Positions 26,087 through 35,580 are shown, counted from the first letter of the stretch. The stretch: DNA of 53,088 nucleotides from Syntrophomonadaceae bacterium (GCA_028706315.1 JAQWBP010000011.1:1-53088); one strand, 5' to 3'. The notes: generated by a model not told the origin, from the letters alone. Numbers and translations are program-made.

Positions 26087-26467
26087 TTGCAGTCTTTAGG
26101 GCGACATGTTCTGGCTGAAGTATATGGATGTCAGTTTGAGGTGTTGAATGATATCAAAAAAGTAGAGGAACTCATGATTAATGCTGCTTTGGAGGCTGGC
26201 GCTGAGATTAGAGAATTTGTGTTTCACAAATTTAGTCCTCAAGGCGTGAGTGGAGTTGTTGTGATTTCCGAGTCTCACCTTGCGATTCATACCTGGCCAG
26301 AGTTAGGCTACGCAGCAGTCGACGTCTTTACATGTGGGGATAAGGTAAACCCATGGGATGCGTGCAATTACCTGGCGGATATGTTCGGTGCTGAGTATGT
26401 TAATGCATCTGAAGTAAAGAGGGGCATAATGGATTGCCAGGAGGAACGTTTGGTGGTTAATATTTAG
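26087..26467 (+). CDS. speD: S-adenosylmethionine decarboxylase proenzyme
   Basis: Supplies decarboxylated SAM for SpeE. Prokaryotic class 1B type of 126 residues; it self-cleaves in ISESHLAIHTWPE, with Ser63 becoming the pyruvoyl group. VDVFTCGD carries the conserved Cys proton donor. It starts at TTG with AGGGAGG 8 bases ahead. It stands alone with its own strong promoter and terminator, 12 kb from the other polyamine genes. Confidence 0.96.
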   Translation: MQSLGRHVLAEVYGCQFEVLNDIKKVEELMINAALEAGAEIREFVFHKFSPQGVSGVVVISESHLAIHTWPELGYAAVDVFTCGDKVNPWDACNYLADMFGAEYVNASEVKRGIMDCQEERLVVNI

Positions 26468-26530
26468 GAGGGATACTATTTTAGTAGACCGAAGAAACTT
26501 GAAATATTTTCATTATAATGTAGGCTAATG

Positions 26531-26573
26531 GACCTTACTTGGGCGAAGGTAGCAAGTAAGGTCTAATTTTTTT
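26531..26573 (+). terminator. Terminator of speD
   Basis: GACCTTACTTG (26531-26541) pairs with CAAGTAAGGTC (26553-26563), then T8. The remaining 26574-26813 is A/T-rich with no gene or motif that I can support; a promoter for the following operon should lie here. Confidence 0.92.
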
Positions 26574-26813
26574 CTGTATAAATAATAAATGTATAAATTG
26601 GTAATGAATTTATATAAATATATCGAAGTTAACGAAATGCTTTAAGGGATATTTTAAATTTGCAATAGAATTGGTATTATAAATAATTGCTAAAAATGTC
26701 GTTTTGCTAAGAAGAAAAATTTTCATAAGCAGGAACAGCGATTATTCTGTAGAATGAGATTATTAGCAATAGTTATAGATATCACATAGTATTGGTGAGG
26801 AGGATAAAGTGTA

Positions 26814-27566
26814 ATGGAATTTGTTTTTACCAGGGAGTATCAGTCAGAACTTGGTGCTGTGGACAAAGTGTTTGAGAATGGTTTAAGACCCTGGTTGGAT
26901 GATGTCTATAGTGATTTATGCGAATTAGAAAATGATAATACCTGGAAAAACCTTCCCGGATTAGTACTTTGTATATACGGGTATGTTGGATTAAACAGAC
27001 AACTCGCAATTATTATGGCTGATATTTTTAAAACGGCCTATTTTGCCAACTTCATTCATGAGTGGGTTAAAGATGTTGAAGAAGGGCAGGAGCATAATCA
27101 GGAAATGCAGTTTAAAATACTAATTGGCGATTATGCATTTGGGCGGATTTTAAAGCTGCTGGTAGAGGTGAAGGCGGATTGCCTGCTAAAATATTTTGCG
27201 AGTATGATGTCGGAAATAAATGAAGGCATGGTTATAAAATATAAATTAGACGCCGGATACCATCATACTATTCGTAAGACTAAAGCTCCCCTTTATGCTA
27301 CAGCTTTCCTTACTGCTGCTCATCTAGCCAGGACTGATGAAGTAGGAAGGGAACTGTATCGGCAGATGGGTTACAATATAGGGATGGCAATTGAATTAAT
27401 GAGTAATCCCAGACTTAGACCAGAAGCTCAGGTTTATGTGCATAAAAGCGAAGAGATATTTGAGCAGCTTAACCAGCAAAATAAAGTTTTAAATAGTAAT
27501 TTGGAACAAGTTATTAAAGAACTACACGGTATCCTTTGTACTGAGGATGATATTGCGGTAGTTTAA
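26814..27566 (+). CDS. Polyprenyl-synthase-like protein without catalytic aspartate motifs
   Basis: A 250-residue helical protein that aligns by eye with trans-prenyl diphosphate synthases: LIGDYAFGRILKLLVE (their GDYL/FARA helix), INEGMVIKY (EGE region), YHHTIRKTKAPLYATAF (the IxxKTA helix) and YNIGMAIEL (LGxAFQ helix). Both DDxxD motifs are missing; AIELMSNPRL stands where the second one would be. It therefore resembles the non-catalytic small subunit of a heterodimeric heptaprenyl synthase (HepS-like) and could pair with the catalytic subunit at 30575. It heads the menaquinone gene run, 34 bases before the ubiD-type gene. Confidence 0.6.
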   Translation: MEFVFTREYQSELGAVDKVFENGLRPWLDDVYSDLCELENDNTWKNLPGLVLCIYGYVGLNRQLAIIMADIFKTAYFANFIHEWVKDVEEGQEHNQEMQFKILIGDYAFGRILKLLVEVKADCLLKYFASMMSEINEGMVIKYKLDAGYHHTIRKTKAPLYATAFLTAAHLARTDEVGRELYRQMGYNIGMAIELMSNPRLRPEAQVYVHKSEEIFEQLNQQNKVLNSNLEQVIKELHGILCTEDDIAVV

Positions 27567-27600
27567 TAACACTATTATATATTTGGTGGAGGTTTTATAA

Positions 27601-29049
27601 GTGGCCTACAAAGATCTGCATGAATTTATTGCACTACTAGAAACTAAAGGCGAACTTAAAAGGATAGCTGCTAAAGTCAGTCCAGAACTTGAAATAACCG
27701 AAATTACTGATAGAGTGAGTAAGGCGCATGGACCTGCTTTGCTATTTGAAAATGTGGTAGGCTCCAATATGCCTGTTTTAATAAATGCTTTCGGAAGTGA
27801 AAAGCGTATGGCTATGAGTCTGGGCGTAAGCAGGCTGGATGATATAGCAGAAGAAATTAGTGATTTGTTAGGTCTGGCAGACGTTGTACCTAATTCATTA
27901 ATGGACAAGGTTAAGTTATTGCCAAAACTTGCACAATTATCTTCTTATATGCCACGTGTGGTCAAAAAAGGCGTATGTCAGGAAGTAGTGGATAATAGTC
28001 CATCTCTTGAAAGTATCCCTGTACTTAAATGCTGGCCCGGTGATGCAGGCAAATTTATCACTCTACCCCAAGTATATACAAGGAATCCTGAAACAGGCAA
28101 AAGGAATTCTGGTATGTATAGGCTACAGGTTTTCGATAGTAAGACAACTGGCATGCACTGGCATATGCATCACGATGGTGCCGGGAACTATAGCCAAAAT
28201 TGCAGCCAAGGAAAAGTTACCGAAGTAGCAGTTGCCTTAGGAGGCGATCCTGCGGTAACTTATGCAGCTACAGCCCCCCTGCCTAAAGATATTGATGAGC
28301 TTTTGTTGGCCGGTTTTCTTAGAAAAAAACCAGTTGAGTTAGTTAAATGCAAGACTATTGATCTGGAAGTACCTGCTGATGCGGAGATTATTCTCGAAGG
28401 TTATGTGGATCCATTTGAGCGTAGGGTAGAGGGGCCTTTTGGGGATCATACAGGGTATTATTCTCTGGCGGGAGAATATCCGGTTTTTCATGTTACCTGT
28501 ATTACTCATCGAAAAGATGCAGTCTATCCCACCACAATTGTCGGCAAGCCGCCACAGGAAGATTGTTATATGGCTCTGGCTACTGAACGCATTTTTCTGC
28601 CATTATTAAAAATGCAGCTTCCGGAAGTAGTAGATATGCACCTGCCTATGGAAGGTGTTTTCCATAATTGTGTCCTTATATCAATAAAGAAATCCTTTCC
28701 GGGCCATGCAAGAAAAATAATGAGCTCGTTATGGGGAATGGGACAAATGATGTTCGCTAAATTCATTATAGTAGTTGATGAGGATGTTAATGTACAAAAT
28801 GTATCTGAAGTTATGTGGAAAGTGTTTAATAATGTTGATCCGCGCAGAGATACTATGATTGTGGATGGACCACTTGAGGTCCTGGATCACTCAGCTCCCT
28901 TACCATTGCTAGGTTCAAAAATGGGTATAGATGCAACGAAAAAGTGGGTTAGTGAAGGGCACTCCCGCGAATGGCCAGAAGAGATTATAATGAGTAAAGA
29001 AGTTAAAGATATTGTTGATCAAAAGTGGAGTGAATACGGTATTGACTAA
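27601..29049 (+). CDS. UbiD-family prenylated-FMN decarboxylase (menaquinone pathway)
   Basis: UbiD-type decarboxylase of 482 residues, needing prenylated FMN made by the UbiX-type partner at 29931. Clear family stretches are MYRLQVFD, HMHHDGAGNY and the acidic EGPFGDHTGYYS. Beside UbiA-, UbiX- and prenyl-synthase genes it most likely decarboxylates a naphthoate intermediate, matching the MqnL role of the futalosine pathway; the mqnABCD genes are not in the window. GTG start with GGTGGAGG upstream. Overlaps the ubiA-type gene by 8 bases. Confidence 0.88.
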   Translation: MAYKDLHEFIALLETKGELKRIAAKVSPELEITEITDRVSKAHGPALLFENVVGSNMPVLINAFGSEKRMAMSLGVSRLDDIAEEISDLLGLADVVPNSLMDKVKLLPKLAQLSSYMPRVVKKGVCQEVVDNSPSLESIPVLKCWPGDAGKFITLPQVYTRNPETGKRNSGMYRLQVFDSKTTGMHWHMHHDGAGNYSQNCSQGKVTEVAVALGGDPAVTYAATAPLPKDIDELLLAGFLRKKPVELVKCKTIDLEVPADAEIILEGYVDPFERRVEGPFGDHTGYYSLAGEYPVFHVTCITHRKDAVYPTTIVGKPPQEDCYMALATERIFLPLLKMQLPEVVDMHLPMEGVFHNCVLISIKKSFPGHARKIMSSLWGMGQMMFAKFIIVVDEDVNVQNVSEVMWKVFNNVDPRRDTMIVDGPLEVLDHSAPLPLLGSKMGIDATKKWVSEGHSREWPEEIIMSKEVKDIVDQKWSEYGID

Positions 29050-29890
29050 GCTTAAGATTTTTTTACAGATGGTGGATTTTGGCCATACATTGTTTGGATT
29101 ACCTTTTGCTTACCTGGGAGCGTTTCTGGCAGCAGGTGGAGTACCATCGCTGCATCATTTAGTTTGGATAACTTTAGCGATGGTAAGCGCACGGACTGCA
29201 GCGCTCTGTTTGAATCGGCTCATTGACCGTAAGATTGACCAGTTAAACCCTCGGACTTCCCACTGGGCTTTAGCAGCGGGAAAATTGTCTATTAAAAAAA
29301 CCTGGATAGCAGTCTTAATTTTTCTGATTCTTTTATTCTATTCAGCCGCACAACTTAACAAATTATGCCTGCAATTAGCACCGCTGGCAGTTGTCATCCT
29401 TTGGATTTATTCCTATACTAAGAGATTTACCTGGTGGTGCCATTTAATTTTGGGAATAGCTATTGGTGCAGGTACTGTAGGTGCATGGATAGCAGTTACA
29501 GGAGTATTTGACTGGCAACCACTAATATTAGGAATGGCTGTAGCATGCTGGATTGCAGGATTTGATACTATGTATGCATGTCAGGATATAGATTTTGATC
29601 GGCAGGAAAAGCTTTTTTCCATTCCCGCACGTTTCGGTGAAAAAGGTGCCTTGATTTTTTCAGCTGGATTTCATTTAGTAACTATTATTTTATTTATTAT
29701 AAATGGGATTATCTTAAATCTCGGATACTGGTATTATGCCGGAGTAGTATTTGCAACAATCATTTTAATTTATGAACATATTATTGTGCGACCTGGTGAT
29801 CTAAGTCGAGTAAATCTTGCTTCATTTAAAATTAACCGTTATGTAGGATTTATAATGTTTACTACTACTATTATTGACATTATGGTATAA
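29042..29890 (+). CDS. UbiA-family prenyltransferase (menaquinone pathway)
   Basis: Integral membrane aromatic prenyltransferase attaching the polyprenyl tail to the naphthoate head group (MqnP-like). About eight membrane segments. The two Mg-diphosphate motifs are NRLIDRKIDQLNPRT and CQDIDFDRQEKLFSIPARFG. I favour the TTG at 29042 (MTKLKIFLQMVDFGHTLFG), after GGAG, giving 282 residues; an upstream in-frame TTG at 29012 lies deeper inside ubiD. Translation is probably coupled to ubiD. Confidence 0.9.
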   Translation: MTKLKIFLQMVDFGHTLFGLPFAYLGAFLAAGGVPSLHHLVWITLAMVSARTAALCLNRLIDRKIDQLNPRTSHWALAAGKLSIKKTWIAVLIFLILLFYSAAQLNKLCLQLAPLAVVILWIYSYTKRFTWWCHLILGIAIGAGTVGAWIAVTGVFDWQPLILGMAVACWIAGFDTMYACQDIDFDRQEKLFSIPARFGEKGALIFSAGFHLVTIILFIINGIILNLGYWYYAGVVFATIILIYEHIIVRPGDLSRVNLASFKINRYVGFIMFTTTIIDIMV

Positions 29891-29930
29891 AAAAGAGTGT
29901 GAAAACCTACTTGATGAGGAGGTACTTAAT

Positions 29931-30512
29931 GTGGCAAGGTATATTGTTGTCCTTACAGGTGCCAGTGGTGTAGCTTATGGTATTAGATTAGTAAAGGAAT
30001 TACTAAAAAGGGATAACGAGATTCATCTTATAGTTAGTGATCCTGCCTGCCTAGTCATTCAACAGGAATTAGGCTGGGGTTTTGGTGATAAATTAGAAGA
30101 TACGTTTCACAAATACCTTACTGGGGACAATCTCTTTTTTTATAATAACTCTGATATAGGTGCTTGCCTGGCCAGTGGGTCTTTTAAGACTGACGGTATG
30201 ATCGTTATTCCTTGTACCATGTCAACCGTGTCAGCCATAGCCCATGGTGTTTCTAAAAATCTTATTGAGAGGGCAGCGGATGTTGTGATTAAAGAAAAAC
30301 GGCCGCTTATTCTGGTACCCCGAGAAACGCCTTTAAGTGTAATTCATTTGAGAAATTTGCTCTGTTTAGCTGAAATGGGTGTGCATATTATCCCTGCTAT
30401 GCCAGGATTTTATGGGAATGCACAGACTATCGATAATATTATAGATTTTGTAGTTGGTAAGGTTATGGATGCGATGGGAATTTCCCATGATATTTATAAA
30501 CGTTATCTATAA
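29931..30512 (+). CDS. ubiX: UbiX-family flavin prenyltransferase
   Basis: Flavoprotein that prenylates FMN to make the UbiD cofactor. The Rossmann-like start YIVVLTGASGVAYGIRL and the PCTMSTVSAIAHG and VPRETPLSVIHLRN segments are typical. I choose the GTG at 29931 with GAGGAGG 8 bases ahead, giving 193 residues; a longer frame from 29874 has an unrelated N-terminus overlapping ubiA. Adjacent to its UbiD client. Confidence 0.93.
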   Translation: MARYIVVLTGASGVAYGIRLVKELLKRDNEIHLIVSDPACLVIQQELGWGFGDKLEDTFHKYLTGDNLFFYNNSDIGACLASGSFKTDGMIVIPCTMSTVSAIAHGVSKNLIERAADVVIKEKRPLILVPRETPLSVIHLRNLLCLAEMGVHIIPAMPGFYGNAQTIDNIIDFVVGKVMDAMGISHDIYKRYL

Positions 30513-30574
30513 TTCTTAATGCTTTTGCTAAAACATTGATAAGTATGTTTTAATTCTTTTCTAGGGAGAACATC

Positions 30575-31543
30575 ATGGATATGTCTAATATTTTTAGCCC
30601 AATATCTGCTGAGCTCAATACGGTTGAGTCCCAATTAACTCACAACCTGGACAGCTATGTGGAAATATTAAATCATGCATCCCATCATCTGGTTAATGCT
30701 GGCGGGAAAAGGTTAAGGCCCGGGTTTACTTTGCTGGCAGGGAAACTTTACCGGGACTGTCTTGATGAAATAATACCAGTTGCAGTCGCACTGGAGTTAA
30801 TTCATCTGGCTAGTCTGGTACATGATGATGTAATAGATAATTCAGACACTAGGCGGGGGACAGAAACCGTAAAATGCGGATGGGGAAATCGGATATCTAT
30901 TTATACAGGTAATTTTATCCTAGCACGTGCACTAGCTCTGGTAGCTCAGTACGAGCGCTGTGATATTGTTGATGTAATTGCGGATGCCAGTATGAAGATC
31001 TGTGAAGGCGAATTTATTCAGATGCAAAGCTGTTACAACGTTAATCTAGGGCTCAAAAATTACCTCCGGAGGATAGAAAGAAAAACTGCCCTGCTAATAT
31101 CGGTAAGCTGTCAGTTAGGGGCTATGCTCTGCTGCGCTCCGGGAATAGAAACTAACGCATTGCAAAAGTATGGGTATTATTTAGGTATGGCTTTTCAGGT
31201 TACTGATGACATACTTGATTTTATTGCGGACGAAAAAGTGTTGGGAAAGCCTACCGGAAGTGATATAAAGCAGGGAGTTATTACATTGCCAGCTTTATAT
31301 GCATTAAAACATGCTCCTGATAGGCAGGAATTAGCCGATTTATTGTCTTCCCCAGAGTTATGTAATACTTATGCAGACCGAATAATTGATATTATTCTGG
31401 ATTCTGACGGTATAGATTATGCATATTTTGCATCACGGTATTTTGCCCAAAAGGCAAAAAATCAGTTAAGGTATTTCCCCGAGAGGGAGGTTAAGAAAGC
31501 TTTTCTGGATACTGCTGATTTTATTCTAGAACGTGATTTTTAG
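30575..31543 (+). CDS. Polyprenyl diphosphate synthase
   Basis: Catalytic trans-prenyl synthase of 322 residues extending isopentenyl units for the quinone tail. Both aspartate motifs are present: HDDVIDNSDTRRG and the second DDILDF. Other marks are GGKRLRPGF, EGEFIQM and IERKTALLIS. Its neighbours make it the menaquinone side-chain synthase, HepT-like and probably partnered by the inactive subunit at 26814. Chain length cannot be read from the sequence with certainty. The ATG follows AGGGAG. Confidence 0.92.
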   Translation: MDMSNIFSPISAELNTVESQLTHNLDSYVEILNHASHHLVNAGGKRLRPGFTLLAGKLYRDCLDEIIPVAVALELIHLASLVHDDVIDNSDTRRGTETVKCGWGNRISIYTGNFILARALALVAQYERCDIVDVIADASMKICEGEFIQMQSCYNVNLGLKNYLRRIERKTALLISVSCQLGAMLCCAPGIETNALQKYGYYLGMAFQVTDDILDFIADEKVLGKPTGSDIKQGVITLPALYALKHAPDRQELADLLSSPELCNTYADRIIDIILDSDGIDYAYFASRYFAQKAKNQLRYFPEREVKKAFLDTADFILERDF

Positions 31544-31558
31544 GGATGGGATGATTGC

Positions 31559-32353
31559 ATGGCTTTTAAGAACTTATCACCGGAAGAGAAACAAACTGTA
31601 CTAGGACACCTGGAAGATTTACGCAAATCAGTTATTATTATGTTCATAGCCATTATAGCTGCTGCGGTTTTTTGTTTTTACTATAGTGAACAGATTTTGA
31701 CCTTATTAATGGCGCCTCTTAAGGCCTTAAATGAAGGACTCATAGTTACGGGGGTTACGGAGGCTTTTTTTGTTAAATTAAAGTTATCATTTTATGCAGG
31801 TTTTGTTATTGCTTTTCCTGTTGTAGTATGGGCTATCTGGCGGTTTGTTAAACCGGCGCTTTATCCGGGAGAGCGAAAGTATTTTTATATTGTTTTACCA
31901 ATCAGCATAATTCTTTTTACCGGAGGCGTATTATTCGCATACTTTGGCATATTAAAGCTGATATTAAACTTTTTTATTTTTATAGCCGGAGAAAATCTAG
32001 AGACAATGTTTAAGGTTGACCAGTATGTATCCTTTGTTTTAGCCTTTACCATCCCGTTTGGGCTAGTTTTTGAACTACCGGTAGTCATCTATTTTCTAAC
32101 TAAACTAGGCATTATTCGTGCGGAAATGCTCTCCAGGAACAGGAAATATGCATTATTAGTTATTGTGATTCTGGCAGCGGCACTTACTCCTGGACCTGAT
32201 CCATTCTCACAGATGATGATGGCTGGACCCGTATATCTACTCTACGAGATAAGTATATGGGTAGCAAAACTTGCCAAACCATCAAAAGAAAGAAAATCGA
32301 AAAGAAAGAACAAGAAAGCTGGTGATGAAAACATAGAGCCTGAGAGTGAATAA
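31559..32353 (+). CDS. tatC: Sec-independent translocase TatC
   Basis: Core receptor of the twin-arginine export machine, 264 residues with six membrane segments. The N-terminal HLEDLRK motif, FYAGFVIAFPVVVWAIWRF and ALTPGPDPFSQMMM are diagnostic. A charged C-terminal tail (KERKSKRKNKK) lies in the cytosol. It begins 15 bases after the prenyl synthase and is followed by tatA, so it is in the same transcription run. Folded cofactor-carrying redox proteins are the usual cargo. Confidence 0.96.
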   Translation: MAFKNLSPEEKQTVLGHLEDLRKSVIIMFIAIIAAAVFCFYYSEQILTLLMAPLKALNEGLIVTGVTEAFFVKLKLSFYAGFVIAFPVVVWAIWRFVKPALYPGERKYFYIVLPISIILFTGGVLFAYFGILKLILNFFIFIAGENLETMFKVDQYVSFVLAFTIPFGLVFELPVVIYFLTKLGIIRAEMLSRNRKYALLVIVILAAALTPGPDPFSQMMMAGPVYLLYEISIWVAKLAKPSKERKSKRKNKKAGDENIEPESE

Positions 32354-32500
32354 GATGGGTAATAGCTGATTTTATACGCGTAATCTGGCTATTTACCTCT
32401 CTTTACAAAATTATTGCTTTTTGTCATAATATCACTAAGAATGAAATTACAATCAGATAATGATATATAACCCGCCAGACGTAAAAAGGAGGGGATGTAA

Positions 32501-32683
32501 TTGTTCGGTCTTATTGGGAATTTTGGTCCCTGGGAACTACTGCTAATACTCGTAATCGTACTTATTATAGTAGGACCAGGTAAATTACCTCAGGTAGGGC
32601 AATCTCTGGGTAAAGCGCTGCAGAATTTTAAGAAAGCCAGAGAAGAAGAGGTAGCTGAGCTAGATGAAAAAAAACAGAAATAG
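32501..32683 (+). CDS. tatA: Sec-independent translocase TatA
   Basis: A 60-residue pore-forming Tat subunit: short N-terminal membrane helix (WELLLILVIVLIIVGPGKLP), the FGP-type hinge and an amphipathic helix (GQSLGKALQNFKKAREE). TTG start with AAAGGAGGGG ahead. No separate TatB is seen, as usual in Firmicutes. A gap of about 147 bases separates it from tatC, and a terminator follows. Confidence 0.95.
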   Translation: MFGLIGNFGPWELLLILVIVLIIVGPGKLPQVGQSLGKALQNFKKAREEEVAELDEKKQK

Positions 32684-32685
32684 TT

Positions 32686-32712
32686 GGTCTGATAATCAGA
32701 CCCTTTTTTTTT
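32686..32712 (+). terminator. Terminator after tatA
   Basis: GGTCTGA (32686-32692), loop TAA, TCAGACC (32696-32702), then T9. It separates the Tat genes from the heme operon. Confidence 0.9.
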
Positions 32713-32736
32713 AAGTTGTAGATAAGAGGAGCTTAT

Positions 32737-33378
32737 ATGAGACATTTATATCCTGTATACATTGATTTAAAAAACAGACAGTGCCTGGTGATTGGCGGTG
32801 GCAAAGTAGCAGAAAGAAAAATTGCTAATCTGCTTGAATATGGTGCCCAAGTTACAATAGTAAGTCCTCAAGTTGAGGCTAATATCCGAATATGGGCTGC
32901 AGAGGAAACAATTGTGTGGTATAAAAGGGAATTTACTGAACATGATCTACAAAATGTTTTTATGGTTTTCATTGCTACAGATAACAGCAGCTTAAACGGA
33001 GAAGTTGCTGAGTTCTGCCGCCAAAAAGGTATATTAGTTAATGCTGTTGATGATCCATCCAACTGCGATTTTTTTGTGCCTTCAATAATAAGGCATGGTT
33101 CACTAGTTATTTCTATCTCTACTGGTGGCAATAGTCCACTATTTGCTAAAAAACTTAGAACTGATCTGGAAAAAGTAATAACTCCTGAATATGGTGAATT
33201 TATTGAAATGCTAGGTGAAACGCGCGAGTATATTAAAAAGAATGTGCCTGATATTGAAGTCAGAAAAAAGATTTTTGCTAGTCTGGTATATTCCGATATA
33301 TTGGATTTATTGAAAGTTGGCGAAAAAGAAAAAGCAAGGGAGAAGATGGAAACATGTATGTCCTCATGGTTGGATTAA
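32737..33378 (+). CDS. sirC: Precorrin-2 dehydrogenase
   Basis: NAD-dependent oxidation of precorrin-2 to sirohydrochlorin, on the way to siroheme. 213 residues with a Rossmann fold (QCLVIGGGKVAERKI), the catalytic-region VDDPSNCDFFVPS and the basic-side ISTGGNSPLFAK. Iron insertion needs a ferrochelatase (SirB) not visible here; this protein may do both, as CysG/Met8 relatives do. First gene of the long heme operon; its end overlaps hemA by 25 bases. Confidence 0.9.
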   Translation: MRHLYPVYIDLKNRQCLVIGGGKVAERKIANLLEYGAQVTIVSPQVEANIRIWAAEETIVWYKREFTEHDLQNVFMVFIATDNSSLNGEVAEFCRQKGILVNAVDDPSNCDFFVPSIIRHGSLVISISTGGNSPLFAKKLRTDLEKVITPEYGEFIEMLGETREYIKKNVPDIEVRKKIFASLVYSDILDLLKVGEKEKAREKMETCMSSWLD

Positions 33379-34670
33379 ACCACCGGACAGCTCCGGTTGC
33401 CATTAGGGAAAAGTTTTCAATCTGTGGTACAGACCTTAACAATGCATATCAGTATTTTAATGCTCATGAAGATCTAGAAGGTACTGTAGTTCTGGCGACC
33501 TGTAATCGTACCGAGATTTATGCTACTGCCCGGGATATTGAAAAAGGTATGGGGGTACTGGAAAATTTCTTAGAAGAATACTCCGGCATAAACTATGATC
33601 TGCTCAAGAAAAACTTGTACCAGCCGAATTGCTATGATGCAATCCTACACCTATTTCGGGTGGCTTCTGGACTAGATTCTATGATACTAGGGGAGTCACA
33701 AATCATAAGCCAGGTTAAGGAGGCTTACCAGCAGGCAGTTGCAGCTAGTGCTTCAGATGTAGTTTTAAATGCTCTTTTTCAACGGGCAATATATGTTGGG
33801 AAAAAGGTAAGGACAGATACTGGTATAGATAATAATTGTGTGTCGGTTAGTTATGCTGCAGTAGAAATGGCAAGAAACGAGCTGGGTACTCTGGAAGGTA
33901 AAACTGTACTAGTTGTTGGTGCTGGTGAGATGGGTGAACTTGCTACCAGGTATTTAATGCAAAATGGTATCCAATCCGTAATCGTATCTAACCGCTCGTA
34001 TGACCGTGCCGTAAATATGGCTGCCAGCTTTAATGGCCGTGCTGTTCGTTTTGATGAATTGGCCAATGAATTACTTAATGCTGATATAGTAATTAGCTGT
34101 ACAGCTGCCACTCATTATGTTCTAAGGGAAGATAATTGTAAACAAATACTTGCGGCTAGGAATGGTAAAAAAATAATGATGATAGATATAGCCGTACCTC
34201 GGGATATCGACCCGGTTCTTCAGGACACTGAAGGTGTGGCATTATATGATATTGATGATTTACAAGGGGTTGTAGATAATAGTTTCCTGGAGAGACAAAA
34301 AGCTGCAGTTGTAGCTGAAGAATTCATAATTGAAGAGTTGGATAAGTTCAATGAATGGCTGGCCAGTTTATATGTTGTTCCGGTTATTGTTTCCTTGAAA
34401 AGGCGAGGAGAAACAATTAAGCAAAATGAATTACGTAAAGCATTAAATCGCCTGGGTGATGTATCTGAACATGATAAAAAAATCCTTGGATCAATGGCCA
34501 ATTCGATAATAAATCAAATTCTTCACCTGCCAATTGTTACGTTGAAAGAGATGGCAGTAAGTAATCAGGGACACTTATATGCAGAAGTCGTAAAAAAAAT
34601 TTTTGCGTTGCAGATAGATTCAAGGGAGAGCGAAAAATATGAACAAATTGAAGTTGGGGACGAGAGGTAG
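33354..34670 (+). CDS. hemA: Glutamyl-tRNA reductase
   Basis: NADPH reduction of glutamyl-tRNA to glutamate-1-semialdehyde, the committing step of C5 tetrapyrrole synthesis. 438 residues with GLNHRTAPVAIREKF, the nucleophile Cys50 in LATCNRTEIYA, LDSMILGESQI and the NADPH-binding GAGEMGELA. The start lies in sirC, with AGGGAGAAG upstream. Overlaps hemC by 32 bases, so translation is coupled. HemL, its partner, closes the cluster at 41618. Confidence 0.97.
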   Translation: MYVLMVGLNHRTAPVAIREKFSICGTDLNNAYQYFNAHEDLEGTVVLATCNRTEIYATARDIEKGMGVLENFLEEYSGINYDLLKKNLYQPNCYDAILHLFRVASGLDSMILGESQIISQVKEAYQQAVAASASDVVLNALFQRAIYVGKKVRTDTGIDNNCVSVSYAAVEMARNELGTLEGKTVLVVGAGEMGELATRYLMQNGIQSVIVSNRSYDRAVNMAASFNGRAVRFDELANELLNADIVISCTAATHYVLREDNCKQILAARNGKKIMMIDIAVPRDIDPVLQDTEGVALYDIDDLQGVVDNSFLERQKAAVVAEEFIIEELDKFNEWLASLYVVPVIVSLKRRGETIKQNELRKALNRLGDVSEHDKKILGSMANSIINQILHLPIVTLKEMAVSNQGHLYAEVVKKIFALQIDSRESEKYEQIEVGDER

Positions 34671-35580
34671 CAGATTAGCTTTATGGCAGGCCAGGTATGT
34701 CGCAGATCAGCTAGAAAAAGCTATTCCAGACCTACAGGTAGATATTAAAACTATCAGGACAACTGGTGATAAAATCTTGGATGTAGCTCTTTCACGCATA
34801 GGCGACAAAGGGGTTTTTACCAAGGAAATTGAAAAGGAACTACTCAATGGCCATATAGATATAGCCGTACATAGTATGAAAGATATGCCCACTGAACTTG
34901 AGCCAGGTCTCTTAATTGGGGCTGTACTTGCAAGAGAAAATCCATCTGATGTCCTGATCTCCCATAAGGGCTATAAATTTAGCAATTTACCTTCTGGTGC
35001 TAAAATTGGTACCTCGAGCCTACGGCGTATTTCCCAGTTAAAAGCACATCGTCCTGACATATCTACAGTAGATATACGCGGCAATATTGAAACTCGTATA
35101 AAAAAGATGAAAGAACTTAATCTAGATGGAATTATCATCGCTTATGCAGGTCTTAAAAGGCTGGGACTAGAAGATATGATAAGTGAGATACTTCCTTATG
35201 CTTTAATAATGCCTGCAGTGGGACAAGGGGCTATTGCTATCGAATTACGTTATGGTGATGAGAATACACGTGCATTAATTAATAAAATTAATCATATTCC
35301 TACTGCTACTGCTATAACAGCAGAAAGACAGTTCCTAAAAGAACTTGAAGGAGGATGCCAGATACCTATTGGAGCTCTGGCCCAGGTAAGTGAAAACCAA
35401 TTAGTCATGGAAGGACTAGTGGCCTCACTTGATGGCAGAATTGTTTACCGGGCAAGTTCTACAGGTGTGATAAGCGAGGCAGGCTTAATCGGGCAAGAAC
35501 TTGCACAACAGCTCTTGCAAGAAGGAGCAGACAGGTTGCTGGCAGAGATTAGGCAATTAGGAGACGGAGAAAATGAGTAA
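34639..35580 (+). CDS. hemC: Porphobilinogen deaminase
   Basis: Joins four porphobilinogens to hydroxymethylbilane. 313 residues with GTRGSRLALWQ, the MKDMPTELE region and GTSSLRR. Cys240 in EGGCQIPIGA carries the dipyrromethane cofactor. It starts inside hemA after GGGAGAG and overlaps the next gene by 8 bases. Confidence 0.97.
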   Translation: MNKLKLGTRGSRLALWQARYVADQLEKAIPDLQVDIKTIRTTGDKILDVALSRIGDKGVFTKEIEKELLNGHIDIAVHSMKDMPTELEPGLLIGAVLARENPSDVLISHKGYKFSNLPSGAKIGTSSLRRISQLKAHRPDISTVDIRGNIETRIKKMKELNLDGIIIAYAGLKRLGLEDMISEILPYALIMPAVGQGAIAIELRYGDENTRALINKINHIPTATAITAERQFLKELEGGCQIPIGALAQVSENQLVMEGLVASLDGRIVYRASSTGVISEAGLIGQELAQQLLQEGADRLLAEIRQLGDGENE

